From: an uncultured Anaerolineales bacterium
Lineage (GTDB): Bacteria > Chloroflexota > Anaerolineae > Anaerolineales > Villigracilaceae
NCBI GenBank assembly: GCA_903873975.1
Contig: CAIQQN010000270.1
Location: 1 to 35,027, forward strand
Direction of reading: 5' to 3'
DNA: 35,027 bases
Of this stretch, positions 14,292-21,254 are shown piece after piece. The notes under the pieces were generated by a model that was not told the origin of the DNA, did not search any database, and worked only from the letters and a program-made list of their open reading frames with translations. Each line of letters begins with the position of its first letter. The stretch's first letter is position 1. The position numbers and the translations under genes are program-made.

Positions 14292-14627
14292 TCATTTCTC
14301 CTTTGCGTGGATCGACCGTGCGAAAGCCAGCCCCTGCTCAACCCAGTTCTTCAAATCGGCTTGCGCGGCCCAGCCCTCGGGCTCGACCATGACCCAGCCT
14401 GCCATCGGCCTGCCGGTCATATCGAAAACGCGCGTATACGGGCGGGACAGGGCTTCGGCGTAGTTCGCGGCTCCGACCCGCACGATCAGGTCATTTTTGT
14501 GAACGCCACAGGCCATATTGCCGTTAACCAGGAACCCTACCCCGCCGAACATTTTCTTTTCTTCAAGTTCGGGAGGAGGACCGAGGAAGGCTCGGATTCT
14601 TACAGCTAGCATTTCATCGTAAGGCAT
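14292..14627 (-). CDS. TfoX N-terminal domain protein
   Basis: Small protein of 111 residues with the TfoX/Sxy N-terminal pattern: MPYDEMLAVRIRAFLG, then EEKKMFGGVGFLVNGNMACG, then LIVRVG and RPMAGWVMV. TfoX/Sxy in gammaproteobacteria activates competence genes, but single-domain relatives are widespread and of unknown role. The ATG at 14627 has AAAGGAG 6 bases upstream. It forms a two-gene unit with the lipocalin-like gene, downstream of the SHMT-GcvT gene on the same strand but behind a hairpin. Confidence 0.82.
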   Translation of the reverse strand: MPYDEMLAVRIRAFLGPPPELEEKKMFGGVGFLVNGNMACGVHKNDLIVRVGAANYAEALSRPYTRVFDMTGRPMAGWVMVEPEGWAAQADLKNWVEQGLAFARSIHAKEK

Positions 14628-14669
14628 ATCTGCTCCTTTTGGAAGTCCACCACCATTAAACAGATAGAA

Positions 14670-14696
14670 TTGGGCGACAGTTGCATTGTCGCCCAA
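14670..14696 (-). terminator. Hairpin downstream of the glyA-gcvT fusion gene
   Basis: TTGGGCGACA (14670-14679) and TGTCGCCCAA (14687-14696) form a perfect 10-bp stem with a 7-base loop, 28 bases past the fusion gene's stop. On the minus strand only a weak TTCT follows, so termination may be partial. Confidence 0.55.
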
Positions 14697-14723
14697 CTAT
14701 TCCCATACTATATTTCTTTCTCT

Positions 14724-17700
14724 CTATAACTTCGGGAACCTGCTCACCACGACTGCTTCGGTCGGCAGGAGTCCTTTGTCGCCAAGTTTCATCTCGGCAG
14801 GAGCGGGTCCGGCCTTGTCGGGGGCGGACTGGTACACGTAGATCGGAGTCCCTTCCAAGGCGTATTTCAACTCAACGAAAGCCTGCCCGGTCAGGGTGCC
14901 ATCCATGTCGGCGGCGCAACTGGTCACCCAGCCGATGACGCGGCCACGCTTGTCGAGCAGCGGGTCACCGTTGTGGGCCATGCGCACGCCCTTCTCGGGG
15001 AAGCGGAAGCGCACCACCACGCCCTTGCGGGTCTGCTCGTGGGCGATGTAGGCCTCGCGCCCAATGAACCAGGGTTTGCTGGTCTTCACATACGCCCCGA
15101 AGCCGGATTCTCCCACGCCCAGGTCGGGATAGCCACCCTTGCCAGAGCCGAGCCCCATCTCGTGACCGTAAAGCGGCAGGCCGGCTTCGGTGCGCAGGGA
15201 ATCGCGCGCCCCCAGCCCGATGGGTTTGACGCCAAACTTTTGACCAGTTTTGAGCACAGCATGCCAGAAGGCAACCGTCCTTTCGGGATGGACGAACAAC
15301 TCGAAGGCCATCTTCTCGCCGGTGTAACCGGTGCGCGAAACGATCAGGTCAAACCCACCCACCACTGCATCGCACAGGTTGGTGCGCTTGAGCGCCATGA
15401 TGCGGCGGCGGGTATCAGCATTGACGCCCATCGCCAGCAGGATATCCAGGCTCTTCGGGCCTTGCAGGGCGATATCCACCCGCATGTCGGCGCCGGCTTG
15501 CGGGTCGCGCAGGTTGCGGAGCACGGCGTTGTAGCCGTATGCCCGCGCCTCGGGCCGGACGTTATCCACCTTTACCCCGCCATCCAGCACCGCTTCGAGC
15601 CAGGTGCGGTCCTTGTCGTCGTTGGAGGCGTTGACCACCATCAGGAACCTGTCCCACGCCCGCCGGTAGATGAGTGTGTCATCGATCACGCTGGCATCGG
15701 GAGCCAGGAACTGGGAGTAGAGGCTTTCTCCGGGCCGCAGCGATCCGCAGTTGTTGGCGACGACCGAATCGAGGAATGAGGCAGCTTCATCGCCTTCCAC
15801 CTGGTAGACGCCCATATGCGAAACGTCGAACAGACCGGCGGCCTGGCGGGTGGCCAGGTGCTCTTCCATCACCGATGAGTACCAGACCGGCATTTCCCAG
15901 CCTGCGAACGGGATGATCTTAGCGCCCATCTCTTTGTGGACGTCATAAAGAGGAGTGCGTCGGAGGGTCTCGGCGGGGGGTGTCCATTTGAAATCGGGGA
16001 GGGGCTTTTCCTGCCCAAGTCCTGTCCCTCCGATATAGTAGGGTTTGATTTCGCTGTCGATTTTTCCTTTATCGGGTGCGGCGTCAGGCGCAGCATCAGG
16101 CGATTCGATGACCATAATGGGGCCCGGCATGCGGCGCGGCGTGCCATCCGGTGCGCCATTCAGGTTGAAGGATGTGTAGGAATCGGATAGATCTCTCAGC
16201 CAGGTGGCGGCCAGGTTGGCACCTTTCATCAGCAGGGAAAGGCGAAAGTGGTCCCAGGCCACGCAGGTCAGGGTGCCGGCGACTTCACCGAGCGGAGTGA
16301 TGACCTTCGTCGGCTGGCCCCCGCCAGGATTAAGGGCCGACAGGTCGGAGGTCACGGCGTAGTTCAGGAATTGACGCACTTCGGTCCCCATTAACTCGTA
16401 AACGCCAGTGGCAGCCTTGTCATCCAGATAATAGAAATGGGGGTAGCCGTGCGAGGCCGGTTCGAAGTCCAGGCCGGAGGCTTTTGCCAGTTCGCGCACC
16501 CGCAGGCGGGCATCGTTCAGAATCTTGAAATCCACCTTGGCACGCCGCGGGCTTTTTCCATGGGGGGTTGGGACGCTGTGTGGCGTGGCGGCTAGCAGGA
16601 CATCTGCGATGATATCTGCCAATTGCTGCGACTTCTGCTCGTCGAAGCCGCGCTGGGTGATCCAGGGCGTGCCCAGGCGGATGCCGGACGGGTCAAGGGC
16701 ACTTGTATCGCCGGGGATGGTGTTGCGGTTGACGACGATGCCGGCCACGTCCAGGATGCGGGCGGCATAGTCGCCGGTGAGGGAGGTGCCATCCGGGCTC
16801 TTGATGGTGGACACATCCACATTGAGCATGTGCGAGTTCGTCCCGCCGAAGGGGATGCGGAAACCGCGTTCCTTCAGGCGTTCGGAGATCGCCAGGGCGT
16901 TCTTGATCGTCTGCTTCTGGAGTTTCTCGAACTCTTTTGTGCGGGTCAGTTTGAAGGTCAGGGCCAATGCTGCAAAGATGTGGACGTGCGGGCCGCCCTG
17001 TTCACCGGGGAAGACAGCCCGGTCGATCTTCTTTGCCAGTTCCGGGTCGGTGGTCAGGATGACGGCGCCGCGCGGCCCATCCAGGGTTTTGTGGGTGGTG
17101 GAAGTGATGACGTGGGCATATCCGACCGGGGAGGGGACGACGCCCGCCGCCACCAGCCCACCGATGTGGGAAATGTCGGCCAGCAGATAAGCTCCGGCCG
17201 CGTCGGCGATCTGGCGAAACTTCTTCCAGTCCGGGATCCATGGGTAGGACGAGTAGCCGCAGATGATCATCTTCGGTTTGTGTTCTCTGGCAAGGGCCAT
17301 TACGTCGTCGTAGTTGATCTGCTCGTTGTGAGGATCCACGCTGTAGGAGACAATGTGGTAGTACTGGCCGGAGCGGTTGGCGGGGGAGCCGTGGGTCAGG
17401 TGGCCGCCGTGGAACAGGTTCATGCCCATGACTGTGTCGCCAGGCTCAACCAGGGCATGATAAACGGCGTTGTTGGCCGGTGCGCCCGAGAGCGCCTGTA
17501 CGTTGACGTAGATCTGCTCGGGTTTTACATTATTGGCGGCGAAAGCTTCGGCGCAGCGTCGTTTTGCCAGCGATTCGAGGATGTCGGCGTACTCGGTGCC
17601 TTTGTAGAAGCGCGGGTCCGAGTAGCGGCGGAAATCCGCCAGGCGGGCCGGGTAATCCAGGATCTCCTTCTGGGCCAGTTTCTGGTCGGACTTATTGGGA

Positions 17701-17882
17701 TAGCCTTCAGCATAGATGTTCTGGAAGGCGGAGGCCATGGCCTGGCGGACTGCCAGCGGAGCCTGGCTCTCGGAGGGGATCAGGATGATCTTGCGCGCCT
17801 GCCGCTCGGCTTCGATCTGGGTCAATTCGTAAACTTCTGGGTCAAGGTCAGCAAGCGAACCGCGGAAGAGAAAGTCAGACAT
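14724..17882 (-). CDS. Serine hydroxymethyltransferase - aminomethyltransferase (GcvT) fusion
   Basis: Protein of 1052 residues. Residues 1-432 are a complete SHMT, the PLP enzyme interconverting serine and glycine with methylene-THF; the Schiff-base Lys is K265 in TTHKTLDGPRG, and substrate/PLP motifs ILIPSESQ, SGAPANNAVY and ADISHIGGL are present. Residues about 640-1045 are a GcvT, the THF-dependent T-protein of glycine cleavage: FAGWEMPVWYSS, AAGLFDVSHMG, IDDTLIYR, ALQGPKS, SRTGYTGE and GLGARDSLRTEAGLPLYGHE. The middle (about 470-600) has GcvT-like fragments such as GVYELMGTEVRQFLNYAVTS. It ends in an Ala/Asp/Pro-rich linker. The ATG at 17882 is chosen for the CAGGAG 7 bases upstream; an in-frame start at 18032 is not supported. 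GcvH and GcvP are not in the window. Confidence 0.93.
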   Translation of the reverse strand: MSDFLFRGSLADLDPEVYELTQIEAERQARKIILIPSESQAPLAVRQAMASAFQNIYAEGYPNKSDQKLAQKEILDYPARLADFRRYSDPRFYKGTEYADILESLAKRRCAEAFAANNVKPEQIYVNVQALSGAPANNAVYHALVEPGDTVMGMNLFHGGHLTHGSPANRSGQYYHIVSYSVDPHNEQINYDDVMALAREHKPKMIICGYSSYPWIPDWKKFRQIADAAGAYLLADISHIGGLVAAGVVPSPVGYAHVITSTTHKTLDGPRGAVILTTDPELAKKIDRAVFPGEQGGPHVHIFAALALTFKLTRTKEFEKLQKQTIKNALAISERLKERGFRIPFGGTNSHMLNVDVSTIKSPDGTSLTGDYAARILDVAGIVVNRNTIPGDTSALDPSGIRLGTPWITQRGFDEQKSQQLADIIADVLLAATPHSVPTPHGKSPRRAKVDFKILNDARLRVRELAKASGLDFEPASHGYPHFYYLDDKAATGVYELMGTEVRQFLNYAVTSDLSALNPGGGQPTKVITPLGEVAGTLTCVAWDHFRLSLLMKGANLAATWLRDLSDSYTSFNLNGAPDGTPRRMPGPIMVIESPDAAPDAAPDKGKIDSEIKPYYIGGTGLGQEKPLPDFKWTPPAETLRRTPLYDVHKEMGAKIIPFAGWEMPVWYSSVMEEHLATRQAAGLFDVSHMGVYQVEGDEAASFLDSVVANNCGSLRPGESLYSQFLAPDASVIDDTLIYRRAWDRFLMVVNASNDDKDRTWLEAVLDGGVKVDNVRPEARAYGYNAVLRNLRDPQAGADMRVDIALQGPKSLDILLAMGVNADTRRRIMALKRTNLCDAVVGGFDLIVSRTGYTGEKMAFELFVHPERTVAFWHAVLKTGQKFGVKPIGLGARDSLRTEAGLPLYGHEMGLGSGKGGYPDLGVGESGFGAYVKTSKPWFIGREAYIAHEQTRKGVVVRFRFPEKGVRMAHNGDPLLDKRGRVIGWVTSCAADMDGTLTGQAFVELKYALEGTPIYVYQSAPDKAGPAPAEMKLGDKGLLPTEAVVVSRFPKL

Positions 17883-18013
17883 GGGGGAGTCTCCTGATAG
17901 ATGTGATGCGCAATATGTGCAAAGCATAATAATAATTAGGGAAAAGTTTGCAAGGTTAGTATATTCCCGGCAGGGAAGCGGGTCAAGTGGGAAACAGCAC
18001 GATTCATGCAAGA

Positions 18014-18046
18014 AGACCTGACAGGTTTCCAAAACCTGTCAGGTCT
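18014..18046. repeat. Palindromic repeat, 15-bp perfect stem (copy A)
   Basis: AGACCTGACAGGTTT (18014-18028) pairs with its exact complement at 18032-18046 around loop CCA. A near-identical element occurs at 29843-29875. It lies upstream of the fusion gene start and downstream of tRNA-Val. Confidence 0.7.
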
Positions 18047-18054
18047 AAATTAAT

Positions 18055-18095
18055 AACCGCTTCACGGCGGCTCTGTGGGCGCAAAGGGACTCGAA
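18055..18095. repeat. Duplicated tRNA-Val 3'-end segment (partial copy)
   Basis: These 41 bases repeat 18132-18172 with one mismatch. They include the tRNA acceptor 3' strand and T-loop side plus the downstream terminator-like stem. The copy then diverges at 18096, although a CTGACCTTA stretch at about 18117 recalls the next part of the tRNA. It is a fragment, not a functional tRNA. Confidence 0.65.
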
Positions 18096-18132
18096 TATCA
18101 TCCCCATTGGGGACTCCTGACCTTACATGAAA

Positions 18133-18150
18133 ACCGCCTCACGGCGGCTC
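18133..18150 (-). terminator. Terminator of tRNA-Val
   Basis: On the minus strand CCGCC, loop GTGA, GGCGG is followed by TTTT, a few bases after the tRNA 3' end. The same stem, with one mismatch and no T-run, is present in the duplicated copy near 18060. Confidence 0.55.
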
Positions 18151-18152
18151 TG

Positions 18153-18226
18153 TGGGCGCAAAGGGACTCGAACCCCTGACCTTCTCTGTGTAAGAGAGAC
18201 GCTCTAACCAACTGAGCTATGCGCCC
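18153..18226 (-). tRNA. tRNA-Val, anticodon UAC
   Basis: Read on the minus strand, GGGCGCA (18226-18220) pairs with TGCGCCC at the 3' end as a 7-bp acceptor stem. The D arm is GCTCAGTTGGTTAGAGC. The anticodon arm TCTCT-CTTACAC-AGAGA gives TAC (reads GUA and other Val codons). The T arm contains GGTTCGAGTCC. The discriminator is A, and CCA is not encoded. The length is 74 bases. Confidence 0.95.
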
Positions 18227-18236
18227 GATGACGGCA

Positions 18237-18242
18237 ATTATA
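18237..18242 (-). promoter_or_regulatory. Extended -10 of the tRNA-Val gene
   Basis: On the minus strand TTGGTATAAT, an extended -10 with perfect TATAAT, ends 10 bases before the tRNA 5' end. The -35 region is weak (TTAACA is 14 bases upstream, too close). Confidence 0.5.
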
Positions 18243-18297
18243 CCAAAGGAAAAGTGTGTTAAACTAGGTGCCGAACCTCGAACATAGGAGCAATCCC

Positions 18298-19056
18298 ATG
18301 CGTATCGTCCGCTATCAAACCGGGAACGAAGCCGCGCGTTACGGCTGGATCTTGGAAAATAAAGTCGGCCCCATCGATGGAGACATCTATGGCGAGTACC
18401 ATCGCCTGGAAGCCGAAACGCCGCTGACGGAGGTCAAACTGCTGGCACCGTCCCAGCCGTCCAAGATCATCTGCATCGGGCGCAATTATGCTGAACACGC
18501 CAGGGAACGCGAAGTCGAGCTTCCGAAAGTACCGCTGATCTTTTTAAAGCCGCCCTCTTCCATTCTCAATCCCGGCGAACCCATCGTCCTGCCGCCGCAG
18601 TCCCAACAGGTCGAACACGAGGCGGAGCTGGTGGTTGTCATCGGCAAGCGCGGGCGCAACATCATCGCCGAGGAAGCGAAGGATTACGTGTATGGCTACA
18701 CGATAGGCAACGACGTCACTGCCCGCGATCTGCAAAAGCTGGACGGCCAGTGGACGCGCGCCAAAAGCTTCGACACTTTCTGTCCCTTTGGCCCATGGAT
18801 CGACACCGAGTTCGACCCCTCCGACGCGGTCATCACCTGCAGGGTCAGCGGACAGCCGCGCCAGATGGCGTCGACGCGTGACATGGTCTTCAATGTGAAC
18901 GTGCTGGTTGCTTTCATATCCTCCGTGATGACTCTCGAAGTTGGCGATATCATTTTCACTGGCACCCCCGCCGGTATTGGACCTCTAAAACCGGGGGACA
19001 GGGTCGAGGTCGAGATCGAAGGCCTCGGCAAACTGATCAACCCGGTCGAAGCGTAG
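18298..19056 (+). CDS. Fumarylacetoacetate hydrolase (FAH) family protein
   Basis: Cytoplasmic metal-dependent hydrolase, isomerase or decarboxylase of 252 residues. Motifs in order are KIICIGRNYAEHARE (53-67), IFLKPPSSILNPGEPIVLP (81-99), EHEAELVVVIGK (106-117) with two likely metal-binding Glu, GYTIGNDVTARDLQ (133-146) with metal ligand D139, SFDTFCPFGPWI, and FTGTPAGIGPLKPGD near the end. Substrates in the family are acylpyruvates or 2-keto-4-pentenoate-type compounds; the sequence does not settle which. The ATG at 18298 has AGGAG 8 bases upstream. It is divergent from tRNA-Val and ends at a strong terminator, so it is probably a single-gene unit. Confidence 0.9.
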   Translation: MRIVRYQTGNEAARYGWILENKVGPIDGDIYGEYHRLEAETPLTEVKLLAPSQPSKIICIGRNYAEHAREREVELPKVPLIFLKPPSSILNPGEPIVLPPQSQQVEHEAELVVVIGKRGRNIIAEEAKDYVYGYTIGNDVTARDLQKLDGQWTRAKSFDTFCPFGPWIDTEFDPSDAVITCRVSGQPRQMASTRDMVFNVNVLVAFISSVMTLEVGDIIFTGTPAGIGPLKPGDRVEVEIEGLGKLINPVEA

Positions 19057-19070
19057 ATAGAAATAATATC

Positions 19071-19109
19071 AGCCCTGCGAAGAAAACATCTTCACAGGGC
19101 TGTTTTTTT
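19071..19109. terminator. Bidirectional terminator between the FAH and HEAT-repeat genes
   Basis: AGCCCTGCGAAG (19071-19082) pairs with CTTCACAGGGCT (19090-19101), 11 of 12, loop 7. It is followed by G and seven Ts (19103-19109). It separates convergent genes and overlaps the last bases of the minus-strand gene. Confidence 0.85.
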
Positions 19110-19737
19110 ATATCCGGTCAATCTGTTTCAAGACTCTCTTGAACCTGGTGACCTGCGCGGGTGTCAGCTCCGCCCGCCGTGCCTCTAGGATGGACAGTAA
19201 CTCCCTCTTGTTCCTTTTGTCCACCGCACAAAGGATGCTTTCGGCATGTGTTGGTACATCCCGCGGGATGCAGGCCTGAATCTGTTTCAACAGGAAGGGG
19301 AAGATCTTCTCTTTATACTTTTCATCGGCAGCCGCTACTTTGGCCAACACCCGCATCCCCCAGACCAGCGTGATGACCGTTCCACTTTCCGTGATGTGGA
19401 TGACATCCTCAATTTGTGCCCAAATTTCTTGCGGGCACCGGTCAGCAATTGCTGCCAGCCCGATCATGGCTCCCCAGACCATGCGGTTGTCCTTGCTCTT
19501 GAGCAGTTTCAGGAAATCGTCCCCGTAATCAGCGATCAGGCCGGGTTCGAGATAGCCGATCTCGTAGAGCACCTTCAGGCAGTCGCTGCGAATGTTTTTA
19601 TTCTTGTTCTCCAGGTTTTCGGCGATCTCCCGGATCCCATCCTTATTCTTTGTCTCGACCAGTTCTTTCGCCAGCAACTGGTTGGGGACTTCGTCGCGCC
19701 GGTTTTGGAAGAAAGCTATTTTATCCAGGTTGGACAT
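19108..19737 (-). CDS. HEAT-repeat protein
   Basis: Alpha-helical protein of 209 residues made of helix pairs typical of HEAT/ARM repeats: IREIAENLENKNKNIRSDCL, KVLYEIGYLEPGLIADYGDD, FLKLLKSKDNRMVWGAMIGL, then AAIADRCPQEIWAQ and VITLVWGMRVLAKVAAADE. Such proteins are protein-binding scaffolds or, in the ALK-related group, DNA glycosylases; no glycosylase active-site Asp pattern is evident. GGAGG lies 5 bases before the ATG. It is divergent from the glycyl-radical activase gene. Partner unknown. Confidence 0.78.
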   Translation of the reverse strand: MSNLDKIAFFQNRRDEVPNQLLAKELVETKNKDGIREIAENLENKNKNIRSDCLKVLYEIGYLEPGLIADYGDDFLKLLKSKDNRMVWGAMIGLAAIADRCPQEIWAQIEDVIHITESGTVITLVWGMRVLAKVAAADEKYKEKIFPFLLKQIQACIPRDVPTHAESILCAVDKRNKRELLSILEARRAELTPAQVTRFKRVLKQIDRI

Positions 19738-19799
19738 ACAGGCCTCCGTTCTTTTCTATTGGAATTCTACAACAAAATTCTCCTTTTTCCTCCCTTTCT

Positions 19800-19828
19800 T
19801 TGCTATCGTTTAGCCTTGTTGGTACAAT
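19800..19828 (+). promoter_or_regulatory. Promoter of the glycyl-radical operon, leaderless
   Basis: TTGCTA (19800-19805) and TACAAT (19823-19828) are exactly 17 bases apart, and the -10 is extended (TTGGTACAAT). The -10 ends 7 bases before the ATG at 19836, so the transcript would start at or next to the start codon. GAAGGG before the ATG is too close to act as a ribosome-binding site. Confidence 0.6.
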
Positions 19829-19835
19829 AGAAGGG

Positions 19836-20735
19836 ATGCTTACTGGTACAGTCTTCGACATCCGCAAATATTCCATCCACGACGGCCCTGGCATCCGCAC
19901 GGCGGTGTTCTTCAAAGGCTGCCCACTGGAATGCCGCTGGTGTCACAACCCCGAAGGGCGCAGCTATCTGCCGGAGTTGATCTTCCGTTCCAACCGCTGT
20001 ATTTTGTGCTACGACTGCCTGACGGTCTGTCCGAACGAAGCGGTCACACGCCAGGGGAATGCCATCCGGATCGACCGGAGGCGCTGCAAGGTTAGCGGTG
20101 CGTGTGCGGCAGTCTGTAATGCCGAAGCATTGCAGGTGGTCGGGCGGGAGATGACCGTCCAGCAGGTAATCTCCGAAATCGAAGAGGATACTGTTTTCTA
20201 TGAACAGTCCGGGGGCGGCGTGACCTTCACCGGCGGCGAACCGCTCGCCCAGCCCCGCTTCCTGCTGGCCCTCCTGTCTGCCTGCCGCACCCGCGCTTTG
20301 CATACAACCATGGACACCAGCGGTTTCGTCCCCTGGCTGGTGCTCGACGAGATCCGCCCGCTCGTGGACCTGTTCCTCTATGACCTGAAACTGATGGACG
20401 ATACGCGCCATATCCAGTGGACAGGTGTCTCGAATGCCGATATCCTGTCCAACCTGCGGAAGCTGTCAGAATTGGGGCATAAAATTCAGGTTCGCATCCC
20501 ACTCATCCCCGGTATCAACGATGATGAAGAGAACCTCCAGCAAACTGGCGAATTCCTGGCCAGGCTGCTGCATGTCCCGCCGGTGGAACTGCTCCCGTAC
20601 CACAATATCGCCGAGGGAAAATATACCGGCTTGGGGATGGAGTATGAGTTACCCGAAGTCCACTCTCCAACACCAGATCGGATGATGAAAAGTGTCACGG
20701 TATTGCGCAGGTACGGATTGGAAATAAATCCATAG
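19836..20735 (+). CDS. Glycyl-radical enzyme activase (radical SAM)
   Basis: Installs the glycyl radical on its partner, here surely the enzyme at 21255. The product is 299 residues. Residues 1-40 hold FDIRKYSIHDGPGIRT and the radical-SAM cluster CPLECRWC (C29, C33, C36). A ferredoxin-like insert follows: C55, C58, C61, C65 form one full cluster motif (CILCYDCLTVCP). The second set is C84, C90, C94, with Ser at 87 where a Cys is usual. The SAM-binding FTGGEPLAQPRF comes next, then MDTSGFV and the barrel to PLIPGIND and ELLPYHNIAEGKY. It is first in the operon and followed 10 bases later by the DUF5680 gene. Strong assignment by motif and position. Confidence 0.92.
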   Translation: MLTGTVFDIRKYSIHDGPGIRTAVFFKGCPLECRWCHNPEGRSYLPELIFRSNRCILCYDCLTVCPNEAVTRQGNAIRIDRRRCKVSGACAAVCNAEALQVVGREMTVQQVISEIEEDTVFYEQSGGGVTFTGGEPLAQPRFLLALLSACRTRALHTTMDTSGFVPWLVLDEIRPLVDLFLYDLKLMDDTRHIQWTGVSNADILSNLRKLSELGHKIQVRIPLIPGINDDEENLQQTGEFLARLLHVPPVELLPYHNIAEGKYTGLGMEYELPEVHSPTPDRMMKSVTVLRRYGLEINP

Positions 20736-20745
20736 GAGGATGGAT

Positions 20746-21210
20746 ATGACGAAAATGACTGTCCAACTCAATAACTTCATCGTGAGGGCCAAAGCGGCCA
20801 CTTATGTCGGCGGCGGCGAGGCGAGTGCATCCTGCCGCCCCGGTTCGCACGATCTTCAGTTCCGCGCTGGGGCGTTCCATTATTGGGACAGTTATTTTGG
20901 CGGTGCGGATTTCATTGGTGAAGAAGTGGTTTATTTTGAAGACAAGCCCATCTGGGCAATGAATTATTACGGCCGCCTCCTTGAACCTGACAGGATCACT
21001 GCCGAAGAAACCGGACAGATGATCAAGAAAAGTCTCGCGCGGCTGTATCAGCAAAACCGTTTTCTCGGCGGCTTTGAATACACCGATGGGAGAGACACGT
21101 ACCATGACAACAACGAAGGCGATGTCACCTCCTTCACAGGCAAGGAATGGATCGACCGGGACGGCGTCCGCGTTTACGAGTTGGTCTATCACGGCGGCCT
21201 GATAAAGTAA
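20746..21210 (+). CDS. DUF5680 domain protein embedded in the glycyl-radical operon
   Basis: Protein of 154 residues: LNNFIVRAKAATYVGGG, then PGSHDLQFRAGAFHYWDSYF, GGADFIGEEVVYF and PIWAMNYYGRLL match the DUF5680 pattern. No function is established to my knowledge. GGAGG lies 6 bases before the ATG at 20746; an in-frame ATG at 20740 overlaps that site. The C-terminal half (GGFEYTDGRDTYHD, SFTGKEWIDRDGVRVYEL) is typical of the family. Its place between activase and dehydratase suggests co-expression with hydroxyproline degradation, but this could be chance. No signal peptide or membrane segment. Confidence 0.8.
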   Translation: MTKMTVQLNNFIVRAKAATYVGGGEASASCRPGSHDLQFRAGAFHYWDSYFGGADFIGEEVVYFEDKPIWAMNYYGRLLEPDRITAEETGQMIKKSLARLYQQNRFLGGFEYTDGRDTYHDNNEGDVTSFTGKEWIDRDGVRVYELVYHGGLIK

Positions 21211-21254
21211 TGCAATGATCATTTTCGAGATAAAATAATCTTCTGAGGTAACCC

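Noticed and set aside
14973-15779. 268-codon plus-strand frame opposite the GcvT part
   Set aside because: It is a shadow of the GcvT motifs on the other strand, with low-complexity His/Gly-rich translation.
16623-17897. Long open frame (424 codons) on the plus strand opposite the SHMT part
   Set aside because: It is antisense to strong SHMT motifs, its translation is Gly/Val/Asp-rich with no known domain, and it comes from the high-GC codon pattern of the real gene.
18096-18131. A second complete tRNA gene
   Set aside because: Only the 3'-end segment is duplicated; acceptor 5' strand, D arm and anticodon arm are missing.
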